Of a DNA stretch of 64,000 bases, positions 1 to 9,940 are shown piece after piece. The notes beneath the pieces were generated by a model. The model was not told the DNA's origin, did no database searches, and saw nothing but the letters and a program-made list of their open reading frames with translations. Numbering within the stretch: the stretch's first letter is position 1; the number at the start of each line of letters is the position of its first letter. This DNA comes from Acarospora socialis (Eukaryota > Ascomycota > Lecanoromycetes > Acarosporales > Acarosporaceae). A program made the position numbers and the translations under genes. The stretch is from the NCBI GenBank assembly GCA_025617375.2, contig JAMYGW020000002.1, positions 3,224,001 to 3,288,000 on the forward strand, in the 5' to 3' direction.

Positions 1-392
1 TCGGTTATCATATATATGGCTGTTCCTCCAACCCGGGGCCATGATGATCCCGTTCAGACCAAGACCAAGTCCCACCACTCCCAATACTCCACTTCCTCGA
101 GCAACACTGCTGGTCAGTGAGTGGACCACTTCCGTAACCCGCTTCACCATGGCCTCCGACACAGTAAGAACCTCACACCCACCCACTTTCAGAAACACGG
201 GACTGATATTACAAACAGGCCGCTGTCGCCATAGTCGCAGTTGTCATCGGGGTTATCGTTTTGCTGAGTGGCGTGCTGGCCTGCTGCTGCGCAACTGAAT
301 TGCGATACAGATGTCAAGACCACGTCAGCCTCCGATGCAGAATCGTGAAGCGTCCATGCGATGCTTGTTCTGAGTGGATGGGCCACTATTAG
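1..392 (+). CDS. C-terminal part of a single-pass membrane protein gene, cut by the window edge
   Basis: The clearest signal is a strongly hydrophobic stretch encoded at about 219-284 (AAVAIVAVVIGVIVLLSGVL, then a CCC cluster). A Cys/Arg-rich tail follows, with a stop at 390-392. A likely intron runs from the GTAAGA donor at about 164 to an ACAAACAG acceptor just before this segment, with an ACTGAT branch-like site inside. The exon before the donor is open at least from position 41, but its true frame is unclear, because another frame from position 1 is also open until 118-120. The layout (short exon, one helix, short basic cytosolic tail) matches the type I surface protein next door. Family not recognised; the upstream part is missing. 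Confidence 0.35.
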
Positions 393-730
393 GAAGACAT
401 CTCTGGCCGAGTGCCGTGGATTCCAGGCTAGAAAGGGCTGTTCTGTACGCGAGGAATTTAGTGTCTGAGAGGAAACAAAACTGGATGGTGCAACATAAGC
501 TGTAAAGAGTAACGGCGGGGTAGAGTTCAAGTTGAGGAGAGCCTGCGGGGGGGTGTGTTAGCCTTTGCATCTGTGGTAGTGAATAGAAGGGAGGGTGAGT
601 CGGGTCACCTCGAAGTATGGATGAGACGTCCATACCAGATGAACACCATCACTTGCAATCACTTGCCATTCGAAGTTCATCAGTCAAGCTGAGGCCAACA
701 TCTCCATAGCGATTGACTTCTTTGTTCAAA
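393..730. other. Intergenic spacer
   Basis: This lies between the membrane-protein tail and the next + strand gene. Short ORFs on the minus strand here lack any recognisable domain. I see no RNA gene or repeat; it presumably carries a 3' end and a promoter. Confidence 0.4.
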
Positions 731-1671
731 ATGGATGGATCACAAATAAGCCCATCCTATCCGTCCATAGGTTCAAGCACTCATGCAATGGATACGACGC
801 CGACACTGGAGAGGGTATGATCCACCTTGTACACACCTACAGTTCGTTAGTAATGATAAGATAGGGTCGTACTCCGATGACTTTACCTCCTGCATCGACG
901 ACCACGATACCTCTGGTGCGATTGGCCTTGGAGGTCTTCTCCTATTCTCCAACACCATACACTCCGTCGCCATACACGCCGTCTCCTTACACACCCTCAC
1001 CGTACAGTCAATCTCCCTATACGCTCTCTCCATACACGCCCTCGCCATACACTCTATCTCCGTACACGCCTTCACCATATACACCATCACCGTATACGAT
1101 GTCTCCATACACGCCGTCCCCATACACTCCGTCTCCATACACTCCGTCTCCATACACTCCGTCCCCATACACTCCATCCTCAGATACAGCATCTCCACAT
1201 ACCTTGTCTTCGAACACTGTTGCTCCAGACACTTCATCTTTGTCGAGTACACCTGGGATACCGGGAACGAGTACCTCCAACTCTGAAAGGCCAAGTCCCT
1301 CGGCTGGACCAGGCTTCCCCTCGAGTCAAGGTCTGCGAGAGACAAGCAAGTCATCATCTTCCACTTCCATGGGTTTACTTCCACTCTCGCGCCTATCTGC
1401 ATCTCAGCCACTGTCGTCTCTGAGTTCTTCGATCTCAGTAGTCGGGTATCCCTCGGACTCGCTTCCGCCTCCGATCACATCAACAACCCTCGATCCCGCC
1501 GCTCCCACTAATCGGAGTGTCTATTCGGTTCCACAAACGAACGACTCTGGCACCCACACTGTCGTTGGCGTTATTGTGGCCATAACAGTGACGGTTTTCA
1601 TCCTGACTGCTTTGTTCTTCTGTAAGCATGCCTTCCGCATGCCTGTACTTCAACCCAAAGAGTCTAGCTAA
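731..1671 (+). CDS. Ser/Thr/Pro-rich single-pass surface-type protein with YTPSP repeats
   Basis: Model: exons 731-814 and 865-1671, giving 296 aa. Exon 1 (starting MDGSQISPSY) ends at a GTATGA donor, and the acceptor at 862-864 keeps the frame. The first ~100 residues include about 14 copies of a YTPSP pentapeptide. A Ser/Thr-rich stretch follows, with a hydrophobic helix near the C-terminus (around VVGVIVAITVTVFILTALFF) and a short tail. Such mucin-like ectodomains are usually heavily O-glycosylated, and in fungal wall-stress sensors they sit outside the membrane. That role is inference: I see no WSC domain and no clear signal peptide in the chosen N-terminus, so an upstream exon may be missing. 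The orphan alternative is a fast-evolving wall protein. Confidence 0.55.
955..1174 (+). repeat. 15-bp coding tandem repeat (YTPSP)
   Basis: About 14 copies of a 15-bp unit, consensus TACACNCCNTCNCCA, encode Tyr-Thr-Pro-Ser-Pro. Copies differ mostly at third codon positions, so the array is conserved as protein more than as DNA. Because the unit is a multiple of three and has no stop in most frames, long spurious ORFs appear in other frames and on the minus strand. Repeat number is likely to vary between strains. Confidence 0.85.
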
Positions 1672-2338
1672 TTCGATAAAAGGGCGGCGCTCGAGGTTAA
1701 GATCAACTTCAAGGCGTTTGAGTTGGCGGTCGTCTCTGTCAAGTCACCCTGCGAGATGGATCTAGAATCCGGGTAGTAGTGAGGGAACCACTGAGAATCA
1801 TGATGCTACATTGTAAGGTTAGCAGAGCTATAACAGGACAAACTCGATGGGCTGCGTTTTGTTAGGTTAAGGGCTGTAGCGGTTAACTGTTAGAGTGCTG
1901 TTTATCAGCATGATTAACGTGTCCTACTCCGAAACTGGCCCACACCAGTGTTAGAGAAGCAGTTTGAGAGGAAATGCAAGTTTGTAACGACTTTATTTCC
2001 ATAAGACGCAGTTAAGGAGACGACACGTAGAACACCGCAGACAAAGGAAGGATCAAATGGCTGCGCTCGATACTAAGGAGGGCCGGCGGCAACGCTGCAG
2101 ATGACCGGTTTTTGCCTTAAGCGCTTCATAACGGTTGGCCGTGATTAGGCCGCGAATGCTGCTCTTCTTGCACGCTACCATTAGATCTACCAGACGCAGC
2201 AACTAACCTTCCAAAATGAAAGACCAAGGAAACCTCTAACGCGCATAAAGCAAGTGTCCGGGACCAGTTGTACGAGGGTTATGAAGGCTCTGAACCCTAC
2301 CCTTCCCTGGTTGTATGCTCTTGACCAATTTCCGTTAT
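1672..2338. other. Intergenic region between convergent genes
   Basis: Contains the 3' ends of the YTPSP gene (+) and ypt1 (-). I see no ORF with coding character, RNA gene or repeat. Confidence 0.45.
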
Positions 2339-3347
2339 CTAACAACATCCACCCGCGGAACCCGACTGCACACCTTGGCCTTGACCGACTTGCACAGTTG
2401 GCTTGTTGTTAACGGTCGTAGTTCCCATTCTCTCCTTGATTTGTCGGGCCATTGTCAAGAAAGCTTGCTCGACATTCGAAGCATTCTTCGCTGATGTTTC
2501 GAGAAACGGGATGCCGATGCTGTCGGCGAATTCCTGTAGGTAGTCATTAGGTTAGCATCACGCTGACGGAAGGCACATGCTCAAACATGACAGCGGTGAC
2601 GTACCTTTGCGACTGTGTATTCTACGACTTTCTTGTCGGACATATCGCTCTTGTTGCCCACAAGTAACTTGTTGACGCCCTCGGTAGCATAGCGATCAAT
2701 CTCCTGCAGCCACTGCTTCACGTTGTTGAATGACTCCATATCCGTCACATCGTAAACGACACAGATACCATGCGCACCGCGGTAGTAGGAGGATGTGATG
2801 GTTCGGAATCGTTCTTGTCCTGCGGTATCCCACTTTTCAAACCATCAGAAGGCTTCTAATACCACGTCGCTTCCGCGCCACCAGGCTTCACTCACGATCT
2901 GTAGTTTCACAGTCTTGCCGTCCAACTCGATGGTCCGAATTTTCTAGTCCTGCGTCAGCTACCCTCTTGATTCTTGCAACTGTACGGCCAGAAAGCGGCG
3001 GAGGCAAACTCACAAAATCAACACCAATAGTCGAAATGTAGCTTTCTGTGTAAGTATCATCCGCGAACCGTAATAGAAGACATGACTTTCCGACCCCGGA
3101 GTCACCAATAAGGAGGAGCTTGAAGAGGTAATCGTATCTATAGAAGTAGATCAGTCAGCCCGGCCCTTCGCTGTTTGCGATACAGCGCGGCGCGTTGATT
3201 AAGATCCATGATCGGGAGATAGACTCGTTTCTATGGATTTGGACTCTGCAGGAAACATTGTTAGCGCTCAAGGTGCTGGTTTAAGGTGAAGCCATGAATG
3301 TTGCCATCGGGCGTTGCAGGGGCGAGGACGTACTACTCAGGATTCAT
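2339..3347 (-). CDS. ypt1: Rab GTPase Ypt1 (Rab1 family)
   Basis: Five exons on the minus strand: 3337-3347, 3014-3137, 2896-2943, 2605-2832 and 2339-2533, giving 201 aa. All G motifs are present: P-loop GDSGVGKS, switch I with the Rab1 effector sequence [30 protein letters not shown] and ETSAK. The C-terminus ends GGCC, the double-cysteine geranylgeranylation signal. Ypt1 recruits tethers for ER-to-Golgi transport and acts in autophagosome formation. Exon 1 codes only MNP plus two bases of a Glu codon; the first intron is 199 bp with a GTAGTA donor, and the others are 63-71 bp. Length and sequence match the family closely. The model leaves little doubt except for that weak first donor. Confidence 0.96.
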
Positions 3348-4088
3348 GCTGACGTTCCGATATGGAGACTCCTCTCAGGCTTATGTATGACTGATGTAAG
3401 GCGACCGCACGTTCTAGAAGTGATGGTGATGTTGAGTAAAGACGGGCTCTATCCGGAGGAGGTATAAGCAGTATCCTATTCTACGAAGTACGAGGCGTTG
3501 AATAATGAGTACGGGGAGGATTAAGGACAACAGCGCGATTCATTCAACACTAAAGCCGTTCTCGCTTAAGTAAGCGCGTGCCGACGCAATGATTGTGACA
3601 GTGACAGTGACAGGCGGACAAAAAGTCTTTGTTGCTGAGACAGCATTAAGGCGTCCAGCCATCACGTGTGACATGCAGCAATGCTTGTGATGGAAAGTTG
3701 TTTCAGTTCCTCACAAAGATCTTATACTGACCTGCCAAGTGACTCTGTGTAAATCACCACATCAACAAACCGATCTGTCTGCTTGATATCAATGCTCGCT
3801 CTACCTTTATTAGAGGTCTCAGTACGAAGGCGATTTGCAAAACCTCCGCCAGACCCGGACTTCACCCTACCTACCCGAGGACCTTCGGCTCTAGGCTACG
3901 TGATCAACTTAAGGACTCTGACTTGTACCTCGAACATCATGAGCTACAAGCAGTAAAGAACACTTGTCCGAGCTCAGTCAGCTGATATTGAGGGTCTTAA
4001 TTTATCATAATTCCCCTGAATAGCAAAGTATAGAGGTAGCGGAGAGTTCTGTAAATCGCCTTCGTACATGACACCTGACTCAGCCGTC
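3348..4088. promoter_or_regulatory. ypt1 upstream region
   Basis: The spacer lies between the ypt1 start and the aminopeptidase stop, both minus strand. It includes a short (GTGACA)3 microsatellite at about 3594-3614. No coding signal is seen. Promoter function is inferred from position only. Confidence 0.4.
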
Positions 4089-7000
4089 TCAGGCATACCC
4101 ATGCGCGCTCAGCCATTCCATTATGAGTTTTGCGTCTCTTTCTTTATAATTCGCATTTCCTCTTACCGTGTCAGAGATGACACCAAGGCTCCTGTCGTAG
4201 CCTCTGTTATCCTTTCCAGAGAAAAATTGTGCGATATCTTTCTCCACGTCATGACTGGCAAACTTCGATAGACTCATGCGCAAGAAGCGGTCAAGGACGA
4301 CCGAGTTTCCCGACAGCTTTTTGTGGACGGTGTCCCAGTTCTCCTTGATGTATTCCCAGAGGACCCCACGTGCTTTGGGATTTGCGGCGAGGGATGCACC
4401 GCCACTATGCACGTCTTGTACGGCAACTTTGTCCGAGAAAAGGAAGTCTAGGAAGTCTTTGGCCAGGGCTGGGTTCTGCACTCGTCCGAGAGACTGGAGA
4501 CAGATCTCTTTGCCATCGATGGAAGTGGTTTGGGAATACTCCTGCTTCACTGCTTCGTACTCCGCCTCACCACCTTCCGAGATCACCGTACGAAAGATAG
4601 CCGAACGGAGACTGGGATGAATGGCATCCTTCTTCCCAGAGGTGAAATCTTCGAATCGACGTTTGGCTTCGGCAATCGTACTGGCCACAAGTCAACACAA
4701 AATTACACTGAGTGCCTTGCAGGAAACTTACCTTTGATGGCCTGCGCCACCAGCAGTCGCTATCAGCAGCGCTCGCAGTTGACCCGTTAAGAAATCCTCG
4801 TTGGCCGCGAAGTCCCACCCAATTTTCTCCGTTGCAGGACTAATCAGCTTCAGGGTGAAATTCTTCAAGCCGTTGGCCAAAGGTTCGGGATCTGCGAAGA
4901 TAGATCGGACATTGGCAAGGGACCCGGCCATTTGTGACCAAACGCTATTTGCCATTAGTCGGGCACTCGGTTCCAGGACGGTTTCTTACAGATAGTTCTC
5001 CTCGGATTGGAAGCCCTCGATGAACGCGAGTAGCCCAGCTGTCTTGCCATCGCCAGCAACAGCGAGAGCACCTGCATCTCCAATAAGCCCAATCTTGTCC
5101 TCGACCGACAGTGTGTTTCGTGCAGAGCCAAGCCTGGCCAGCCTCTCCGGAGGGTAATTCGTTCTATAAAAACCCATTTGGTCTGCATTAAGCTTGTAGA
5201 AGGACTCATCAACGTCACGAATGGTTTCTTCTTTGGATGTCAGAGCTGTTGTAGCAGCACCTGAGCCCTTGGAGTTCGTCTTGAGCCCTAAAGGAATCCA
5301 CCATGTCGTTTGGTCTTCTTCTGGTTTGACGTCCCCAGTGGAGAGGAATCGCGACTGACGAACGCCAATTTGACCTGGCTCTTCAGCGACCGTTAACACT
5401 GGGAAGCCGATCTTGCGGATCCAGAGGTCCTAGGCACTATCAGCTCCGTTCCGAGCAAAGGCTGGTGAAGCTTGAGTTAACCATGAAGCTATTAACGTCC
5501 TTGCCTGACTCTTTGCTTAATGCAGCCCACAGGTCATTAGTTGTGGCATTCCCTTCAACTAATTAATACGTGGGTCTAGTGTCAATCGAAAGATTACAAA
5601 CATACCATAGGCATGCGCCTTGAGGTAGTTTGATACCCCCAGCAAAAACGTTTCGACTCCAAGGTGACCGCTGAGCATCCTTATGACGGAGCTTCCTTTT
5701 AAGTAGCTAATAGCGTCGAAGATTTGGTCAATATCAAGGGCATCTTTTACCGGCACCTCGATAGGATGAGAACCACGGAGAGAGTCGAGCTGGAACGCTG
5801 TTTGGACGGCTTCAGTCTAGCACGGGTATCATATCAGTTAAAGTATCGTTTAACTAGATACCTTTGGACATGCGGCGTACAACAAACTGTCCCCAGATAT
5901 TCCATTCTTTAGCAATGATTACAATCAGCACTCTGTCCAGGCAGATAAACTTTGGGTAGTTGCAAGAAGCTTATCACTGACCTGGATAGAGGTGGTCAAC
6001 AGCTAGCCAGCCGACCCATGTGGCAAAGCCCTCATTGAGCCAAAGTTCGCTCCACCAGTCCATAGTGACGAGATTGCCAAACCATTGATGGGCAAGTTCT
6101 TAAGCTGGTCAGTAGTTGACTGTACAGCAGTACACGGGCAGTTCGTCTTACCATGGGCTACAACATACGCAACGCGGTTCTTGTACGACGCAGCTGACTG
6201 TTTTTCGTCAAACAAGACGGCCGTTGTCCGATAAGTGATTAAGCCCCAATTCTCCATGGCACCGTGCGACTAAAAGCCCTGATCAGCCGGCCGAATAGCC
6301 TCGTATTGGAAGAGGGTACATATTATGGGCTTATTGGTCAGCCCAGACTCGACGCACGAGTTAAGCTTCCTTGGTGCTTCAGGGAAATGCAGAAGAATGG
6401 GTTACTTACGAACTCGTGAACAGCCAAGAGATCCACTTTTGGTAATGGATAGTTGACGCGGAAGATCTAGAGGCAACGAATTAGTAGGTGCAATTAAAGA
6501 AGACAGTATAATGTGTCAACCTCCGAGAAGTAGTCGACGATTTGGTGGGCGTTCTGAAGCGCGAAACGACCCTGATCTTTCAGACCTCGCGTGGTGTATA
6601 CCCTCACTGGTAGGTTTTTCCCATTATAGCTTCTTCTAGTGTGGTCCTCAACGAACTCGAAATCGCCAACAGCCCAGGCTAGAAGCTAACAAGGACAATC
6701 AGCATATAAGTTCGGGGGAGTGCTTTGATTGAGACCCTACGTAGGTACTCATAACAGGCGTTTTGTCGAACGATATGACTTTCCGCCCATTCTTCCCCTT
6801 TTTGACTTCCTTCTCCGGCATGTTGCTTAGAGCAACCTGGTCGTCCGGGATCTCGATCTCGAATTCAAAGGTTGCCTTCAAGTTGGGTTCATCGAAGCAC
6901 GGGAAGGCTCTCCGAGCATCACAAGATTCGAATTGCGTACTGAACATGTAGTGGTGCTCGTCGACCTTGGGCACTGATGCCGCTGGAGGGACTGTTGGCT

Positions 7001-7772
7001 TGTACTTGGATCGGTAGAAGCCAGCCATGACGTTATTCATCGTTCCATCGAAATTCAGCACCAATTGTGCAGTTGACGAAGCGGGAAGATCATTTGGAAA
7101 GGCGAGCGTAACTCTCTGGGATTTCTCGTCATAGGAGATATCGGAAGCCTTCGTGGGGTCTTCTGCTTGGGCTTCATTAGCATCACAGCTACAACATAGA
7201 TTCCGATACCCTTACCCTTCTTACCGTCCGAATATACCTCCGCACCATGTACCTTGAGTTGATGGGCGTTCAATACGATCTCCTTTGTAGCATCCGTGAC
7301 ATTGAGGTCGATCTTGACTGTGCCCTGGTAGCTGAAACTGCCGCCGAGCTCAAGATCATATAGCGAGATGTTGTAGTTCACTGGCTTCACCCTAGCATCC
7401 ACAGGCCAGTCAGCAATGCTTCGATTTCAAAACATATTATTACTATGCTTACGCATTGGGAAGCACGTCTCTATCCTGGGCGGCCATAGTGTTGAGATGT
7501 TGTAGAGCTGAATAGCAGCGTGAGGAAACAGTGCAGTATTTTGATATAAGAGGCCTCGCGCAGGCAATTGTGCGCTCAAGCTGGAGTGATTTTGTAGAAA
7601 ACTTGCTCCGAGCCTGTAAAATCCGTGACAGTTGAAGCTGTAGTGGGGCAGTCAGGGGGTGCCCCGCTGTGGATACCCGCCGCAAATAGCCTGCAACAAA
7701 CCCTTGCTTGAAGGCACCTCTGTGGACTCGAAAAGGATTACTGGCAATACTAATAGCATTCCACAAGGACAT
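4089..7772 (-). CDS. M1-family zinc aminopeptidase (Ape2/Aap1-like)
   Basis: A multi-exon minus-strand gene (about ten introns; exon 1 is 7453-7772, exon 2 starts at 7391, the last exon holds the stop at 4089). Hallmarks of M1 metallopeptidases are visible: the exopeptidase motif GAMEN near 6245-6262, and the zinc site HELAH completed across an intron near 6090, followed 18 residues later by NEGF. The N-terminal beta domain and C-terminal helical ERAP1-like domain (ending EWLSAHGYA) are complete. The family trims neutral and basic residues from peptide N-termini in the cytosol. The first ATG adds 95 residues rich in Arg and Ser and lacking acidic residues, which looks like a mitochondrial presequence. 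A second in-frame ATG at 7487 begins the conserved cytosolic form [10 protein letters not shown]. Internal exon borders were not all fixed. Confidence 0.92.
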
Positions 7773-8232
7773 CTGTTTTGTCTACATGGACGTGCATGTG
7801 AAGAGTAGAATGAGCGTCAGGGTCCAGTTATTGCTGACAACTAATCGGACCCTTCCACTATCTGTGAAGTAGTTCAAATAGAACATTAGTGCGCACGAGG
7901 TTTACATTGGCTTTCTGTAGACTTCTAACGAACAGGGATTGCAATACATCACTCTCTGGATATACGGAATTATGACGCAAATAATTGTAGCACAAACTAC
8001 ATACGGTGCACGGTGGACTCCCTAGGAAACGAATCTGAAGACGTAGTAATCAACGCCAGAATATAACTCCATCGTAACTCAGCAATCCTTGGTCAATGCT
8101 AGTGCGCCCCGCTGTATGCGACGAAGAAGACAGCAGCATCGACAGCCATCCTTAGACCACTCCACTCTTCGAAGGTATATCCGCTGCCCATTATGGAGGT
8201 TACACGTGAGCCTCCCGCCCAGAAAAGTACCA
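7773..8232. promoter_or_regulatory. Aminopeptidase upstream region
   Basis: The spacer is upstream of the aminopeptidase start. A minus-strand ORF at 8099-8302 with a hydrophobic stretch overlaps the end of the next gene in another frame. It could be an extra exon of that gene, but no clean splice path joins them. Confidence 0.3.
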
Positions 8233-9082
8233 TCATAGTCGTATAAGCACATCCACACATGGCACGCGCCACTCCTTCTTCCCTAGTATGCTCCTGATCC
8301 ACTCAACCCCAATACCTGTCCACTCCGTTTTGATGTCCATCCGCCGTTTGACTTCCTCGATCGCAGCACCCGTCAAGGCCGCAGCTGTATTGTTTATAGC
8401 AGTAGCGAGGAACGAGCTCTCCCCTGCGGTGCTGTTCGACACCGCGGCTGATTCATTGGCCGCGCTTGCTATTGGATTGGGCAGTGGAGAAGACAGGTGT
8501 CGAGGTTCAAACCAGTTGCTGTGGAAGTCGAAGAAGCAGTGGTCAGACCAGTGACATGACGATACGAAGAGGATCAGGAGGAGGACAGAGCAGTAGATGC
8601 ATGGTCGGTTCAGGAAGTACGTCAGGAGGAAGAAGGTAACCACGAATCTGCGGAATAGTTGGGTAAGCAGACAGCTCCATGGCGAAGTCCATGAACCCTC
8701 GGATAACACTGGGTTAAGTCAAGACTCACAGAGGAGAGGCATTTGTTGGGATAAAGAGGAGTGGTAACCAGCTACGGAAATGATTAGTAGAAGTCTAGAA
8801 AGGATGGAAGAGCCCGGTACCTTCGAAGACAAAACATGATGGTAAAGTCCTCCTTTTTGTTCTTTGTAAAATAGGCTGTTATGGGACACAATCCTCCGGT
8901 TGCCTGTTTGAGCAGTTCAAACGCTAGAGAATGGCCTGCTTTGAAAGAGCCACAATGTTGGTGGAGCGAGATGCAGTATGGTTGGCTTACTTAATCCGGG
9001 TGATGGTATCGCGGAAATCCGATAAGGTTAGCGCTGTACGACCATCCCGGCCTTCCTCCGCCGCTGCGCCTCTGACATCCAT
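8233..9082 (-). CDS. Unrecognised small multi-exon membrane protein
   Basis: I do not recognise the family. The best-supported exons are an open frame from about 8930 to 8821 (containing SLAFELLKQATGGLCPITAY), then 8730-8771 and 8233-8647, joined across GT-AG introns of 49 and 82 bp. The joined frame encodes two adjacent hydrophobic segments (around PLLFIPTNASPLFVVTFFLL and CSVLLLILFVSS), then an Ala/Ser/Asn-rich linker and an amphipathic tail ending VDVLIRL. A possible first exon begins with ATG at 9082 (MDVRGAAAEE), but its link to the next exon is unresolved. An ATG at 8837 would give a minimal 157-aa product. It is probably an integral membrane protein of unknown role. Confidence 0.4.
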
Positions 9083-9940
9083 AATCATAAAATTCAACTA
9101 CAAGGTCTCCTGACAAGCTACTTTGCTCCCGTTCTTTGCCATCACTGCTGGTAGCTGCGGGTGCGCTGAAGCTGTACCTTCGGCCAATTGGGACTCCTTG
9201 ATGGGCTGAGAGCGCTCAGTTGCTACGTAGAAGACGGCAGCTATTGCCCCAGTGAGACCACAGAATCCTTTCCTTGAACCTACTTATGTAAAGATGTTCA
9301 TTTCAAACTATGTTTCAGCACTCAAGACTCTTAGCTTGAAAGCTTCACTCAAGAGCTGCTCTACAGCTCTCTTCAGGTCGACGGGGAAGGCTTTAAGATT
9401 ATCAATACACTGGCTTGTTTGTCTTCCTCCATCCATACGCACTTTCTTCTACCGAGTTATACAGTCACAGGAAGCAGCATGCTTCTGGAAAACTTCTCGA
9501 TTGTGCTACTGGTTTTAGTAGAACAACAGACCTGATACTCAAGCTTCTTCGCCACGGAGACCCTTGCCCTAAAACTTGTTGGTTCTGATCGGCTGTACTT
9601 CTCTTCAACTCCTGCGACTTTCATACTTCGTCACGTTCCTTCGGACCCTCACTTCCAGCTGAACTTGCTTATTACTTCCGCCTCACGTCGATCCCTGGGT
9701 TAAGGCCAGTCTTGGCGTTGTCTCAGGCTCACTCATCATAAGCCCACTTACCTTGAATATTACTTACAAGAGCACCCAGAAGGTTTCCTTTCTAAACCCT
9801 TGCTACTGCAGCAAACCTCATTTCCGTCTTGCTAACTCTGCATTCATTTGTACGAACCACTTGACTCTCCAAGTTCGGTCATCACTGTCTAACATACAGT
9901 TCGTAAGCTCGGATACATTAGTCGGTTCACCCTAGCAGCG
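9083..9940. promoter_or_regulatory. Divergent intergenic region
   Basis: Lies between the minus-strand membrane protein and the plus-strand GTPase gene. The last 350 bp are pyrimidine-rich on the + strand, as in many fungal 5' leaders. Short ORFs here lack recognisable domains. Confidence 0.4.

Noticed and set aside
955-1174. Regularly spaced direct repeats suggesting a CRISPR-like array
   Set aside because: Units are contiguous 15-mers without spacers, in a eukaryotic coding exon; this is a minisatellite.
773-1411. 212-codon minus-strand ORF rich in Met/Cys/Glu
   Set aside because: It is produced by reading the YTPSP-encoding repeat backwards; the composition is purely repeat-driven.
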